Below, piece by piece: positions 40,321-49,717 of a stretch of DNA of 64,000 nt; the first letter of the stretch is position 1, and each line of letters begins with the position of its first letter. A model generated the notes under the pieces. It had not been told where the DNA came from. It did no database searches and was given only the letters and a program-made list of their open reading frames with translations. This DNA comes from Bacteroidales bacterium (GTDB lineage: Bacteria > Bacteroidota > Bacteroidia > Bacteroidales > UBA10428). The stretch is taken from assembly GCA_016934395.1 (NCBI GenBank), contig JAFGSZ010000020.1, forward strand, positions 1-64,000, read 5' to 3'. The translations under genes and the position numbers were made by a program.

Positions 40321-40351
40321 AAAAGCTCCTTCGAAAAGGAGCTTTTTTTTT
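40321..40351 (+). terminator. Rho-independent terminator of enolase
   Basis: An 11-bp perfect stem AAAAGCTCCTT / AAGGAGCTTTT (40321-40331 and 40336-40346) with loop CGAA runs into a T-tract ending at 40351. Confidence 0.93.
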
Positions 40352-40411
40352 ATTCAGTAAACAACCTGTCTGTTTTTGTGTTATCTTAATTGATAATTTA
40401 TTTAGAAAGAT

Positions 40412-41731
40412 ATGTCAAAATTAAAAGAAAAATTAGCAGAAAAAATCGATGAATGGCGGCCCCGAATACAAAAATTACAGGATGAATACGGAGATGTCGT
40501 AGTTGATGAAGTTACCGTAAATAAAATTTTGGGAGGAATGAGAGGGCTAAAAAGCCTGATCACCGATATATCCTATCTCGATCCTATTGAAGGGATACGT
40601 TACAGGGGGTATACACTACCCGAGCTTTTTAAAAAATTGCCCAAGCCCCCGAATTCGGAAATGCCATATGTTGAAGGTGTTGTATATTTATTACTTACAG
40701 GCGAAATACCCGGAGAAAAAGAGATTGAGGATGTGCTTGATGAATTTAAAAAAAGAAGGATACTGCCACGCTATGTCTACGAAGTAATTGATGCATTTCC
40801 ATGTTGCAGCCATCCCATGGCAATATTTTCAACGGCTATTCTAACCCTGCACAGAGAATCTTTTTTTGCAAAAAAATACCATGCAGGCCTGCCAAAAGCA
40901 GATTATTGGGATCCGACATATGAGGATGCGTTAAACCTGTTGGCTAAGCTTCCGGAGATTGGTACGTATATTTATGCAAAGTTATATCGTGATGGTAAAC
41001 GCATACAATCCGATCCAAATCTCGATTTTGGAGCTAGTTTTGCACATATGATGGGGAAACCCAAACCCTATGACGATGTGTCGAGAATGCATTTTATCAT
41101 CCACAGCGATCACGAAAGTGGAAATGTTAGCGCCCATACAGGCCACCTGGTAGCCAGTTCCCTTTCGGATATATATTTATCTACTTCTGCAATGATCAAT
41201 GGACTTGCCGGACCATTGCACGGACTGGCCAACCAGGAAGTGCTTCGATGGCTTCATGAAATGATGGGAAAATTAAACGGTCAGATACCCAATGAAGAAG
41301 AAATGAAGCAGTTTGTATGGGATACATTAAACTCAGGACTGGTAATTCCAGGTTTCGGGCATGCTGTGTTAAGGAAAACCGACCCCAGGTATATGATCCA
41401 GAGGGAATTTAGTTTAAAACACCTTAAAGACGATCCCATCTTTAAGTATGTGGATATGTTGTATAAAGTTGTTCCCCCAATACTAAAGGAACATGGAAAG
41501 GCAAAAAATCCCTGGCCAAATGTGGATGCACAATCCGGAATTATTCAATGGCACTATGGTGTGCAGGAATATGATTTTTATACCGTGCTCTTCGGTATAG
41601 GACGTGCAATTGGTATTTCGGCAAATATTATTTGGGACCGTGCCCTGGGATACCCGCTGGAACGTCCAAAATCAGTTACCACAGAGATGCTGGAAAAAAT
41701 GGTTCAGGAAAAAGTAAATAAAGTGAAATAA
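40412..41731 (+). CDS. gltA: Citrate synthase, eukaryotic (Si) type
   Basis: The 439-residue TCA-cycle enzyme condenses oxaloacetate and acetyl-CoA. Catalytic His in PLHGLANQEVLRWL, His in GFGHAVLRKTDPRY and Asp in NVDAQSGI. HSDHESGNVSAHTGHLV and the start region DEYGDVVVDEVTVNKILGGMRG match the mitochondrial-type sequence family rather than the hexameric NADH-sensitive GltA of E. coli. This type is known in Bacteroidota and a few other bacteria. Flanked by terminators on both sides. Confidence 0.95.
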   Translation: MSKLKEKLAEKIDEWRPRIQKLQDEYGDVVVDEVTVNKILGGMRGLKSLITDISYLDPIEGIRYRGYTLPELFKKLPKPPNSEMPYVEGVVYLLLTGEIPGEKEIEDVLDEFKKRRILPRYVYEVIDAFPCCSHPMAIFSTAILTLHRESFFAKKYHAGLPKADYWDPTYEDALNLLAKLPEIGTYIYAKLYRDGKRIQSDPNLDFGASFAHMMGKPKPYDDVSRMHFIIHSDHESGNVSAHTGHLVASSLSDIYLSTSAMINGLAGPLHGLANQEVLRWLHEMMGKLNGQIPNEEEMKQFVWDTLNSGLVIPGFGHAVLRKTDPRYMIQREFSLKHLKDDPIFKYVDMLYKVVPPILKEHGKAKNPWPNVDAQSGIIQWHYGVQEYDFYTVLFGIGRAIGISANIIWDRALGYPLERPKSVTTEMLEKMVQEKVNKVK

Positions 41732-41758
41732 TATTTTTAAAATTATTTATTGTTACAT

Positions 41759-41789
41759 AAGGTGTTGGTTATCTCCGGCACCTTTTTTT
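41759..41789 (+). terminator. Rho-independent terminator of citrate synthase
   Basis: AAGGTG (41759-41764) pairs with CACCTT (41779-41784), followed by a run of seven T. It starts 27 bases after the stop codon. Confidence 0.82.
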
Positions 41790-41972
41790 AATTTCCGGAG
41801 CTATTTATCGGGATATATTTTTATTCGAATTTTTCAATTTCGAATCCTTTTTATTTTTAATGGTTTACCACAATTCCATGTAAAAAAATGTATTGCTGAA
41901 TTTGAGATAAAAATTGTATCTTAAACTTTGCTTATGTATTTTTATTATGGTTATTTATAAACATATTTTTGA

Positions 41973-44900
41973 ATGAACAGGGCTTATTTTTTAATATTAT
42001 TTGCACTTTTAAATTTAAGCCTGATATCTGAAGCTAAAACCTCCGAAATATTACATTATAATACGATTGACGGTCTTTCACAAACCAATATAAAGGATGT
42101 TTTTTTGGATAAAAGCCATTACTTATGGATTGGAACAAATGATGGGTTGAATGTATTTAATGGATATGAATTTAAAACCTTTAAGCATAATCCTGAAAAT
42201 AGTGCCTCTATATCCGGGAATATTATTAACCGGATCGGACAGGATAAAAACGGTAATCTTTGGGTGGCAACCAATAACGGGGTAAATATTTTTAATTTTA
42301 ATACCGGAGAATTTTCTACGGTTTATCCTGAAAAAGTTGATGCTAAATTTTCGAATAATATATCCAATCTGCAAATAGATCAGAATTATGCATATATAAT
42401 AAGTGAAAACTATCTCGGCAGGTTTTTGCTTAACGGGAAGCCGGATACTATCATTGAATTACCACAATCATTTTTTAATTATGAGTATAAATGGAGACTT
42501 CCTATCTGTGTTAACAGCAGAAATCATGAAGTGTATTTCTCCAACCGGCAGGATATTTTTAAGATTACCGGGAATAATGAGCTGATTAAAATCAACATTG
42601 ATTTTTTGTTTGAAGATGAGCAGATACATACTTTCTATTCGGATACCTCAGACATTTTATGGATTGGAACTTCCAGGGCAATATATGCCTATCGGATGAA
42701 TACTTCACAGGTTGAAAAAAGAATTAATGTATATGATGAACAGTCAAAAACAGGCTGGTCTGTTTTTTCCATGTATCCAAAATCAGATCAAACAATTTAT
42801 TTGGGTACCAATAATGGGATTATTATTTGTAATACTGATAACGGGAGGATTTCTATTCCGGAGTTTAATGAAAAAATGCCGATTTCATTTAGAAATTCTC
42901 TTGTCACCTCTATCGAAAAAGATTCTTCAAATAATTACTGGTTTGGAGCTTATAGCGGGCTTTTAAAATACCATGAAGGGAAAAGAATGTTTAATAACTA
43001 TTCAACAGAAAATATTCCCTCGCTACCGAATAATATTATTACTTCAATATATAAGGATAAAAATAACCGGATTTGGGCGGGTTGTTTGTTTAGCGGATTA
43101 AGCATAATTAACAAAGATTTTAAAGATGCCACAAGATATTATGTAGATCATGAAAATATCAGGCAAAGGCTTTCAGGGAACCGGGTAAATGGAATCTACG
43201 AATTGTCCGATGGAGACATATTCATTAGTACAGGTAATGGATTGGCAGAATATGATCCGGTTTCTGAAAAATTTATGCCTTTAGTCCTCAAGGATCAGGA
43301 TAGCCAAATAATTTCATTATTGCATACACAAATATATAAAATAGAAGAAGACCTTACGGGAAATTTATGGATGGGCACTTCTAAAGGCCTTTTTAAGTAT
43401 AATATTATTAGTGGTATAACAGAAAGCTATTTTACAGAAGAAGATTCAATACAATTATCTGTAACTGCATTACTTCTGCAAAACAAAGATACATTATGGC
43501 TGGGTACTCAATCAGGACTTGTTCTGATGATTCCGGAAAACGGAAGATATACTGTAATTATACCCGAACATCCTGAGTTCAATCCGGTTCCTAAAGAGAT
43601 ATATTCAATGTATATTGATAAAAACAATATTAATTTATGGCTGGGGACCAATTTTGGCTTGTGTAAATTTGACAGGAAAAATTTTGTTTGCGAAATTTAT
43701 AATGAAGACGATGGCTTTATAAATAGTTTTATTTATAATATTCTTGAAGACGAGGCAAATAACCTCTGGCTGAGCACAAACAAAGGATTAATAAAATTTA
43801 ATTATGTAAACAATACTGTTCAAAATTATACCACCCGGGATGGCCTGATCAATTTTGAATATAACACAAATGCAGCATTTAAGAGTTCAGACGGGGAATT
43901 TTTTTTTGGCGGCATTTCAGGGTTTAGCTCCTTTTATCCCGATTCGTTTATTATCAACAATCATATCCCACCGTTAGTAATTACAAAATTTAATATTATC
44001 CAGGGTGATAAAATAAGGGATTTTTATGTTGGCGAAAAAGATACTGTCTACATATCCTATTCGAATAATTATTTTGATATATATTTCGCAGCATTGGATT
44101 ATACGGCTCCTGATAAAAATCAATACCGGTATTCGATAACCAAAACAGGTAAAAAACCAGAATGGACATCCCTGGGGAACAAGAATAATGTTGTTTTTGC
44201 CGGCATGGATCCGGGTACGTATTTATTTCAGGTACTGGGTTCCAATAATGACCTCGTTTGGAATACAGAGGGAAAATCATTAATAATAATTATTGAAACC
44301 CCCTTTTGGAAATCTACCGAAGCAAAAGGTGTTTATATACTGATTTTTCTTGGAGCTATTTTATTTTTCTTTAGAATGAGAACCCGATCTTTAAGGGTAC
44401 TTAACCGAGAATACAAGGAACGTGAAAAAGTAGCCAGAAAAGTGGCGCTCCAGAAAGAAGAACTCACATTAATCAACAAAAATATTACCGATAGTATTAA
44501 TTATGCAAGGCGTATTCAGGAAGCAATGATGCCATCCAAAAAGATATTTAAAAATCTCTTACCCGAATCATTTATAATACACGAACCAAAAGATATTGTA
44601 AGTGGAGATTTTTACTGGATCGGTGACGTGGAGGGAAAAACATTTATTGCTGCTGTAGATTGCACAGGGCATGGTGTTCCCGGAGCTTTTATGTCGATAA
44701 TAGGATTTGAATTGTTTCGAAGAATTACTACAATTGAAAAGATACAGGAGCCTGCAAGAATACTGAATTCTCTTAACGAAGAATTCAAAACAATATTTAG
44801 TGATGTTGAAAATATTGCTTTTCGTGATGGTATGGACCTGGCATTTTGTACTATTGATATAAAAAACCGTGAACTCGAATTTGCCGGGGCATTTAATTCA

Positions 44901-45245
44901 ATATATATTATCAGGGAAAATACAATTATCGAAATAAAAGGTGATCGTTTTTCAGTAGGTTTAACCGATGATGAATTCGGTCTCCAGCCCTTTAAGAATC
45001 ATGTTATTCCTTTGCAAAACAACGATATGCTTTATCTTTTTACTGATGGATTTGCTGACCAGTTTGGAGGCCCGGAAGGGAAAAAGTATAAGTATCGCAG
45101 ATTCCGGCATTTATTACTAGCCATTCATCAGCTACCCATGGAAAAACAAAAATATTTCCTGCAAAAAAGTATATCCGAATGGAAAGGTGATCTGGATCAG
45201 GTGGATGATATTCTTGTAATTGGAACCAGAATTATTTTGCTTTAA
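41973..45245 (+). CDS. Two-component-type propeller sensor with SpoIIE (PP2C) phosphatase output
   Basis: The 1090-residue protein has a signal peptide (1-22) and two seven-blade-like sets of Reg_prop repeats (LWIGTNDGL, LWVATNNGV, LWMGTSKGL, LWLGTQSGL, LWLSTNKGL), then a Y_Y_Y domain (about 675-780), one membrane helix (about 786-805) and a short coiled coil. The C-terminal SpoIIE-type phosphatase has metal-binding Asp in DCTGHGVPGAF (D896), TDGFADQFGG (D1025) and a late DD pair. Such sensors read an extracellular ligand; the output usually dephosphorylates an anti-sigma-antagonist or other Ser/Thr-phosphoprotein. No partner is adjacent. Its stop overlaps the convergent kinase gene. Confidence 0.88.
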   Translation: MNRAYFLILFALLNLSLISEAKTSEILHYNTIDGLSQTNIKDVFLDKSHYLWIGTNDGLNVFNGYEFKTFKHNPENSASISGNIINRIGQDKNGNLWVATNNGVNIFNFNTGEFSTVYPEKVDAKFSNNISNLQIDQNYAYIISENYLGRFLLNGKPDTIIELPQSFFNYEYKWRLPICVNSRNHEVYFSNRQDIFKITGNNELIKINIDFLFEDEQIHTFYSDTSDILWIGTSRAIYAYRMNTSQVEKRINVYDEQSKTGWSVFSMYPKSDQTIYLGTNNGIIICNTDNGRISIPEFNEKMPISFRNSLVTSIEKDSSNNYWFGAYSGLLKYHEGKRMFNNYSTENIPSLPNNIITSIYKDKNNRIWAGCLFSGLSIINKDFKDATRYYVDHENIRQRLSGNRVNGIYELSDGDIFISTGNGLAEYDPVSEKFMPLVLKDQDSQIISLLHTQIYKIEEDLTGNLWMGTSKGLFKYNIISGITESYFTEEDSIQLSVTALLLQNKDTLWLGTQSGLVLMIPENGRYTVIIPEHPEFNPVPKEIYSMYIDKNNINLWLGTNFGLCKFDRKNFVCEIYNEDDGFINSFIYNILEDEANNLWLSTNKGLIKFNYVNNTVQNYTTRDGLINFEYNTNAAFKSSDGEFFFGGISGFSSFYPDSFIINNHIPPLVITKFNIIQGDKIRDFYVGEKDTVYISYSNNYFDIYFAALDYTAPDKNQYRYSITKTGKKPEWTSLGNKNNVVFAGMDPGTYLFQVLGSNNDLVWNTEGKSLIIIIETPFWKSTEAKGVYILIFLGAILFFFRMRTRSLRVLNREYKEREKVARKVALQKEELTLINKNITDSINYARRIQEAMMPSKKIFKNLLPESFIIHEPKDIVSGDFYWIGDVEGKTFIAAVDCTGHGVPGAFMSIIGFELFRRITTIEKIQEPARILNSLNEEFKTIFSDVENIAFRDGMDLAFCTIDIKNRELEFAGAFNSIYIIRENTIIEIKGDRFSVGLTDDEFGLQPFKNHVIPLQNNDMLYLFTDGFADQFGGPEGKKYKYRRFRHLLLAIHQLPMEKQKYFLQKSISEWKGDLDQVDDILVIGTRIILL

Positions 45246-46996
45246 GTATTAGCTGTTGACGGATTAAGTAATTTTTCCATTTTCTGGAGCAAAACTTCTA
45301 CCTGGAATGGTTTGCTTATATAATCATTCATGCCGGCAGCTAAACAGGTTTCCCTGTCACCCGAAAGCGCATTGGCGGTTATTGCAATTATCGGAGTATG
45401 CATTTTTGTGCTGGATTCGAGTTCACGTATTTTTTTTGTAGCAACGTAACCATTCATTACCGGCATCTGAATATCCATAAGTATAAGATCGTATTTTGTA
45501 GTACCAAACTTATCCAGCGCTTCTTTTCCATTAAATGCAACATCAACACTACCGACCTTATTCTTTAAACTTAATATTACAATCTTTTGATTTATACCAT
45601 TATCTTCTACAAGCAGAATATTGGCCTGCTTTAGATCTACCTTTTTCTGAGGTTCTATAATTTCTTCGGATAGTTCTTTTTTATCTTCTTTTTTGGATAC
45701 TCTTGCAGCTTGTTTATCTTTTGCAAATTCCAGCTGAAATTGTATTAATGTTTCATCTTTCTTCGGCTGAAGATTAAAATTTCCTCCATAAAAATTAATG
45801 ATTTTCTTGGCGATTGAAAAATCAAGGAAATATTGATCGTGCCGTTTATTTGTATTATTTTCTGCCTGTGATATAATAATGTAATTATCATATTCATCCT
45901 GAGAAGACAGCACCGCAGGAAAGTTAAGAGCAAATGTAACTTTTGTAAGGCTGTCAGTATCCTTTTGGGGAATAATTTCAATATTTAAATCTACCTTTTG
46001 AGTTAATTCAAGCTTGGTAATATTATCCATAATATTCAGGAACACTTGTTTTACCCGAATTGGATCTCCAATAAGATTGTTTTTTAAGCCTTTAGAAAAA
46101 ATTAAATTTACTCCGATTGTATCTTTATGTTGAGTTTTGAAGAGCTTAAATGTATTCTCAATCGTCTGCTGCAAATCAAAAGAAACATTATTTATCTGAT
46201 CTTTATCTAACTCGGTATGTGTAACTTTAACAATATTATTTACAACATTAATAAGATTATTTGTGGATGCAATTATTGTTTCAAAAACATCTTTCTGATC
46301 TTCATCCAGTTTTTTATTATTAAAAAAAGTGGTAACCAGGGTCAGGTTATTTAAGGGAGTACGAATTTGGTGCGAAAGTTTTGAAATAAAATCATCTTTT
46401 TTTCTGGTCTCACTCCTGGTGTCGCTGATTGCTTTTTCCATCTGCCGCATATTCATCAAACGTAACGATTCAGCAAAATAAACTATTGCCAGTATAAAAA
46501 TATATGCTCCGGAAAATTTCACAAAAAAGTTGAATTCATATCCAGCCCGAATTAAGATAATCTGATATAAAACCGGGATAAGAAGTGCAATAACTAAAAA
46601 GGAAACAGATATTATGGTTCCCCGTTTTAAACCGTTAATAATAACAGATATAATAGGAAATGAAAACAACCATAAATATCCGGAATAATATATATTATCG
46701 GGTAAAATAAGATATAATAAAACCAAGCCGATAATAAGGGTAATCATCGAATTACCCAATCGGTAGTTCAGGGTTTTTCTTACATATATATAGTTGAAAA
46801 GACTTAAAATAGTTGCGCATAGTAGAATGCTGCCCAATACAAATAGCTGACTAAAAAGTGAAATCAAAAAAAATACGAAAAAGAATAAACAGCTAATTAA
46901 ATTGACAAAAAACAGAATTGCCAGTTTATTGGTTACTTCAAATTCAGTATTACTATCAAATCCGTAAAGTAGTCTATCGAAAATTTTTTGTGACAT
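45242..46996 (-). CDS. Membrane hybrid histidine kinase with degenerate ATP-binding domain and intact receiver
   Basis: The 584-residue protein (from ATG at 46996) has five to six N-terminal membrane helices (about 25-175) and a HisKA domain with phospho-acceptor His209 (KLSHQIRTPLNN). The HATPase region keeps part of the N box (QVFLNIMDN, Asn325) but lacks the G1 (DxGxG) and G2 (GxGLG) boxes; the latter aligns with YFLDFSIAKK. The receiver domain (from about 458) is intact, with Asp508 in LMDIQMPVMNG and Lys in YISKPF. Kinase activity is doubtful; it could be a phosphatase, a phosphotransfer hub or a subunit of a heterodimer. A TTG six codons upstream (47014) is a less likely start. Confidence 0.85.
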   Translation of the reverse strand: MSQKIFDRLLYGFDSNTEFEVTNKLAILFFVNLISCLFFFVFFLISLFSQLFVLGSILLCATILSLFNYIYVRKTLNYRLGNSMITLIIGLVLLYLILPDNIYYSGYLWLFSFPIISVIINGLKRGTIISVSFLVIALLIPVLYQIILIRAGYEFNFFVKFSGAYIFILAIVYFAESLRLMNMRQMEKAISDTRSETRKKDDFISKLSHQIRTPLNNLTLVTTFFNNKKLDEDQKDVFETIIASTNNLINVVNNIVKVTHTELDKDQINNVSFDLQQTIENTFKLFKTQHKDTIGVNLIFSKGLKNNLIGDPIRVKQVFLNIMDNITKLELTQKVDLNIEIIPQKDTDSLTKVTFALNFPAVLSSQDEYDNYIIISQAENNTNKRHDQYFLDFSIAKKIINFYGGNFNLQPKKDETLIQFQLEFAKDKQAARVSKKEDKKELSEEIIEPQKKVDLKQANILLVEDNGINQKIVILSLKNKVGSVDVAFNGKEALDKFGTTKYDLILMDIQMPVMNGYVATKKIRELESSTKMHTPIIAITANALSGDRETCLAAGMNDYISKPFQVEVLLQKMEKLLNPSTANT

Positions 46997-46998
46997 TT

Positions 46999-47014
46999 TT
47001 GTACAATTGTGCAA
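46999..47014. promoter_or_regulatory. Near-palindrome just upstream of the hybrid kinase start
   Basis: TTGTACAATTGTGCAA is a 16-bp dyad with a single mismatched pair, ending 3 bases before the kinase ATG. A TAACTTTA box, similar to -7, lies further upstream on the minus strand. It may be an operator or an RNA element; the composition is AT-rich and chance is possible. Confidence 0.3.
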
Positions 47015-47243
47015 TTTTTATTGCATAATTATAATTATTATTTTTAAAGTTACTAAATAAAATTATAAACATTATATATTCGTTTATTTGCAGACCTGAA
47101 AGTGTATTTAAATTTTAATTAATATCAGGTAATATTTTATATTTATGTTGCATAGATAATAATTTTCATGTTCTTTATTATAACACCCGGCAGATTTTAT
47201 CGTTATCTATTTATTAATTATTTTTAGTATAAATAGCTCTGTA

Positions 47244-47924
47244 ATGAAAAGATTGTTTTTATTTATTTTCATTTTTGGTTCAGTCTCTACATACTTATTT
47301 GCTCAAAATGATTCGGCGAACCTCGTAAAATATACTCCTGATTTTAAATTTAACGAGGGGATTTTTGCCAGCTTTGCCCAGGTAAAAATAAACCAGCCTA
47401 TACCAAAATCGAGAATTTTGTCAGATCTGGATTTCTCCGATCAATATTTTTACGACCGGCTGCTTGAGGAAAAGAAAGTATATTATTTTGATAATATAGG
47501 CATAAAACATGAACTCCAGACTAAAAATATCTGGGGGTATTCCAGGAACGGATCTTTATATATTCATATCAATGATGATTTTTATAAAATTACTATAATC
47601 GGAAGCATTTGCCACTTTGTGGCCACTCAGACTACATATTCCAATAGTTATTCTGATCCGTATTATTACAATTATTACAATCCGTATCAATACAGGTATT
47701 ACCCGCGTACAAGTGAATCAACTGAGGTGAAGCAATATCTTTTTGATTTTAATACCGGTAAAGTATATGAATATACGGTGAGTGCATTGGAAATTTTATT
47801 AATGCAGGACCCGGAACTGTATGATGAATTTATGGCCTTGCGTAGTAAGAAGAAAAAACAATTAAAATTTTTGTACATAAGAAAATTTAATGAAAGAAAT
47901 TCATTGTATTTTCCTAAAAATTAA
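47244..47924 (+). CDS. Secreted protein of unknown function with Tyr-rich segment
   Basis: The 226-residue protein has a signal peptide (residues 1-20, ending YLFAQ). The body contains INQPIPKSRIL and SLYIHINDDFYKI. A low-complexity Tyr/Asn/Ser/Pro stretch (about 132-155; nt 47637-47710) has some ten tyrosines. I do not recognise the family. It lies 12 bp before another secreted protein gene, so the two are likely cotranscribed and may work together in the envelope. Confidence 0.75.
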   Translation: MKRLFLFIFIFGSVSTYLFAQNDSANLVKYTPDFKFNEGIFASFAQVKINQPIPKSRILSDLDFSDQYFYDRLLEEKKVYYFDNIGIKHELQTKNIWGYSRNGSLYIHINDDFYKITIIGSICHFVATQTTYSNSYSDPYYYNYYNPYQYRYYPRTSESTEVKQYLFDFNTGKVYEYTVSALEILLMQDPELYDEFMALRSKKKKQLKFLYIRKFNERNSLYFPKN

Positions 47925-47936
47925 AAAAGAAAGTCT

Positions 47937-48782
47937 ATGAGAAAATTATTTGTTTTGTTGACAGGATTGCTCCTTTGCGGAGCAGTGGCAGCACAGAGTT
48001 ATGTTCCTTCTAATGATGATATTAGCGCATTTTTTAATACAAAAACACTGGTAGTATTAGAAGATAATCCATTACTGGAATATAATATTGTGATAAAGGA
48101 AATTATGGAGCAGGAATGGAATATTACAGAGTATGAATTTATTTCGAAGAAAGAATTCGAGGAAAAAAGATTAGACCCGCAATACTCTTTTCTTTATAAC
48201 ACATTGGTAACTTTTGAAAATGATAAAACCGATGCGCGATACCGTTTTCTGCACTTATCTTTGGGGGGCGATTACTTCAGAATAAATCAGATGCCCGATA
48301 TTGCTTCTGTACCTTTATCGTATTTCAGTGTAGATGAGGATAATTATATTTATAAGCTGGGAATACTGGTACGTTTTATTCAAAACCATGCAAAACTTAT
48401 CAGGGAGCATCCTGAAATTGTTTCTGCCAATGTTTTTAAACACTATAACGATAATATAAAAGATATGCAGGGCAAGGTGCTTTATCTTCTGGAAGAAGAA
48501 CTTGCCAATGATGTAAATTCAGTACCCAGAATAAAAGATGTGTATCCTAACAAATTCAGGATTGTAACAAAAGAAGATATTGCACAGGCAATTAAGGAAC
48601 GGAATAATGATGTTGTGTTTTTACATAAAGTGGGGCCTGAGGGTACAAAAATTAATGCCAGGTGCTATAAGGTTATTATTGGAGCCGGTGACGCAAATTT
48701 TTATTATTTTGACTATCATAAAATAAATAGCAAGAATCCTGATGGATTCCTTAAACAGGATTTTAAAAAGCTTGTCAAATAA
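47937..48782 (+). CDS. Secreted protein of unknown function
   Basis: The 281-residue protein has a signal peptide (1-19, VAAQ). It has no membrane segment after that and no recognised motif; it is mixed alpha/beta in appearance, with LHLSLGGDYFRI and KVIIGAGDANFYYFDYHKI. The final residues FLKQDFKKLVK resemble those of several Bacteroidota proteins of unknown role. Probable operon with the preceding gene; followed by its own terminator. Confidence 0.75.
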   Translation: MRKLFVLLTGLLLCGAVAAQSYVPSNDDISAFFNTKTLVVLEDNPLLEYNIVIKEIMEQEWNITEYEFISKKEFEEKRLDPQYSFLYNTLVTFENDKTDARYRFLHLSLGGDYFRINQMPDIASVPLSYFSVDEDNYIYKLGILVRFIQNHAKLIREHPEIVSANVFKHYNDNIKDMQGKVLYLLEEELANDVNSVPRIKDVYPNKFRIVTKEDIAQAIKERNNDVVFLHKVGPEGTKINARCYKVIIGAGDANFYYFDYHKINSKNPDGFLKQDFKKLVK

Positions 48783-48792
48783 AAAGTTAATA

Positions 48793-48818
48793 AAACCTGC
48801 AGAATAGCAGGTTTTTTT
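48793..48818 (+). terminator. Rho-independent terminator
   Basis: AAACCTGC (48793-48800) pairs with GCAGGTTT (48807-48814) over a 6-base loop and is followed by T residues to 48818. It closes the two-gene secreted-protein unit. Confidence 0.9.
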
Positions 48819-48916
48819 CTTTATTTTAGGTTGTGGTTTTATACAATAACTTTAATTCGCAGTTATTTATTTAATTTGTAAATTTGAATAATCACAATAA
48901 TTGATCTTTTTAAAGG

Positions 48917-49660
48917 ATGAGGATTATTTCTACTTTATCGATTCTGGTATTTTCAATTAATTTTCTTTTGGCACAAGAAAACCCTCAGGTAAGCGAACTA
49001 TTATCACAAGCCAATAATCATATAAATGCAAAAGCTTACGACCAGGCCTTAGATAAACTTCAACAGGTGCTGCAGATTCAAATAAACAATGTGGAAGCTG
49101 AAAAGAAAAGAATTGAAGTGTATATTCTTATGGATAATCTTAAAGAAGCCTCAAACCTTATTGATGAAAATATTATAAAAAATCCTCGCGAGTTTTATTT
49201 TTTCTATCTGAGAGGTCTTGTAAACCTTAATAAAGGAAAATACGATAAAGCTATTAGTGATTTTGACCTTGCTTTAAATGCTACTTCTCCCAAAGAACGT
49301 TCTACCATTTACCTTAGACGGGGTATTGCCAATACTTATATTCAGGAATATGATCTTGCTATAAAAGATATGACTCTTGCTTTAGAAAATGACAATAGCA
49401 ATTTAAACGCTTATAACAGCAGAGGAATGGCATATTATGAGTTAAAGGATTACGTTCAGGCCGTAGACGATTTTAAAAAAGTACTTGAATATACCAGCGA
49501 TAATGCAATAACTTACTATAATCTGGCCATGTCGTATTTTAGAATGGAAGATAAAAAGAATGCCTGCAAAAATTTTAGTAAAGCTTGTTCGATGGGGTAT
49601 AAAAATGCCTGCCGTATGATTATGATGGAGTGTGTTGATGAAATAAATTTGCCTAAATAG
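48917..49660 (+). CDS. Secreted tetratricopeptide repeat protein
   Basis: The 247-residue protein has a signal peptide (1-19, LLAQ) and at least five TPR units (for example YLRRGIANTYIQEYDLAIKD, then AYNSRGMAYYELKDYVQAVD, then YYNLAMSYFRMEDKKNACK). It ends with a Cys-rich SEL1-like stretch (ACKNFSKACSMGYKNACRM), in which Cys pairs could form disulfides in the periplasm. It presumably acts as a protein-binding scaffold; partners are unknown. Confidence 0.85.
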   Translation: MRIISTLSILVFSINFLLAQENPQVSELLSQANNHINAKAYDQALDKLQQVLQIQINNVEAEKKRIEVYILMDNLKEASNLIDENIIKNPREFYFFYLRGLVNLNKGKYDKAISDFDLALNATSPKERSTIYLRRGIANTYIQEYDLAIKDMTLALENDNSNLNAYNSRGMAYYELKDYVQAVDDFKKVLEYTSDNAITYYNLAMSYFRMEDKKNACKNFSKACSMGYKNACRMIMMECVDEINLPK

Positions 49661-49717
49661 CGGGGCTTGTCACGAAACCGACTGATATCACATCTACTGA
49701 ACCTTCAATAATATTTA

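Noticed and set aside
47637-47710. Repetitive TATTACAATTATTA-like DNA considered as a tandem repeat array
   Set aside because: It is the codon reflection of a Tyr/Asn-rich protein segment, irregular in unit length.
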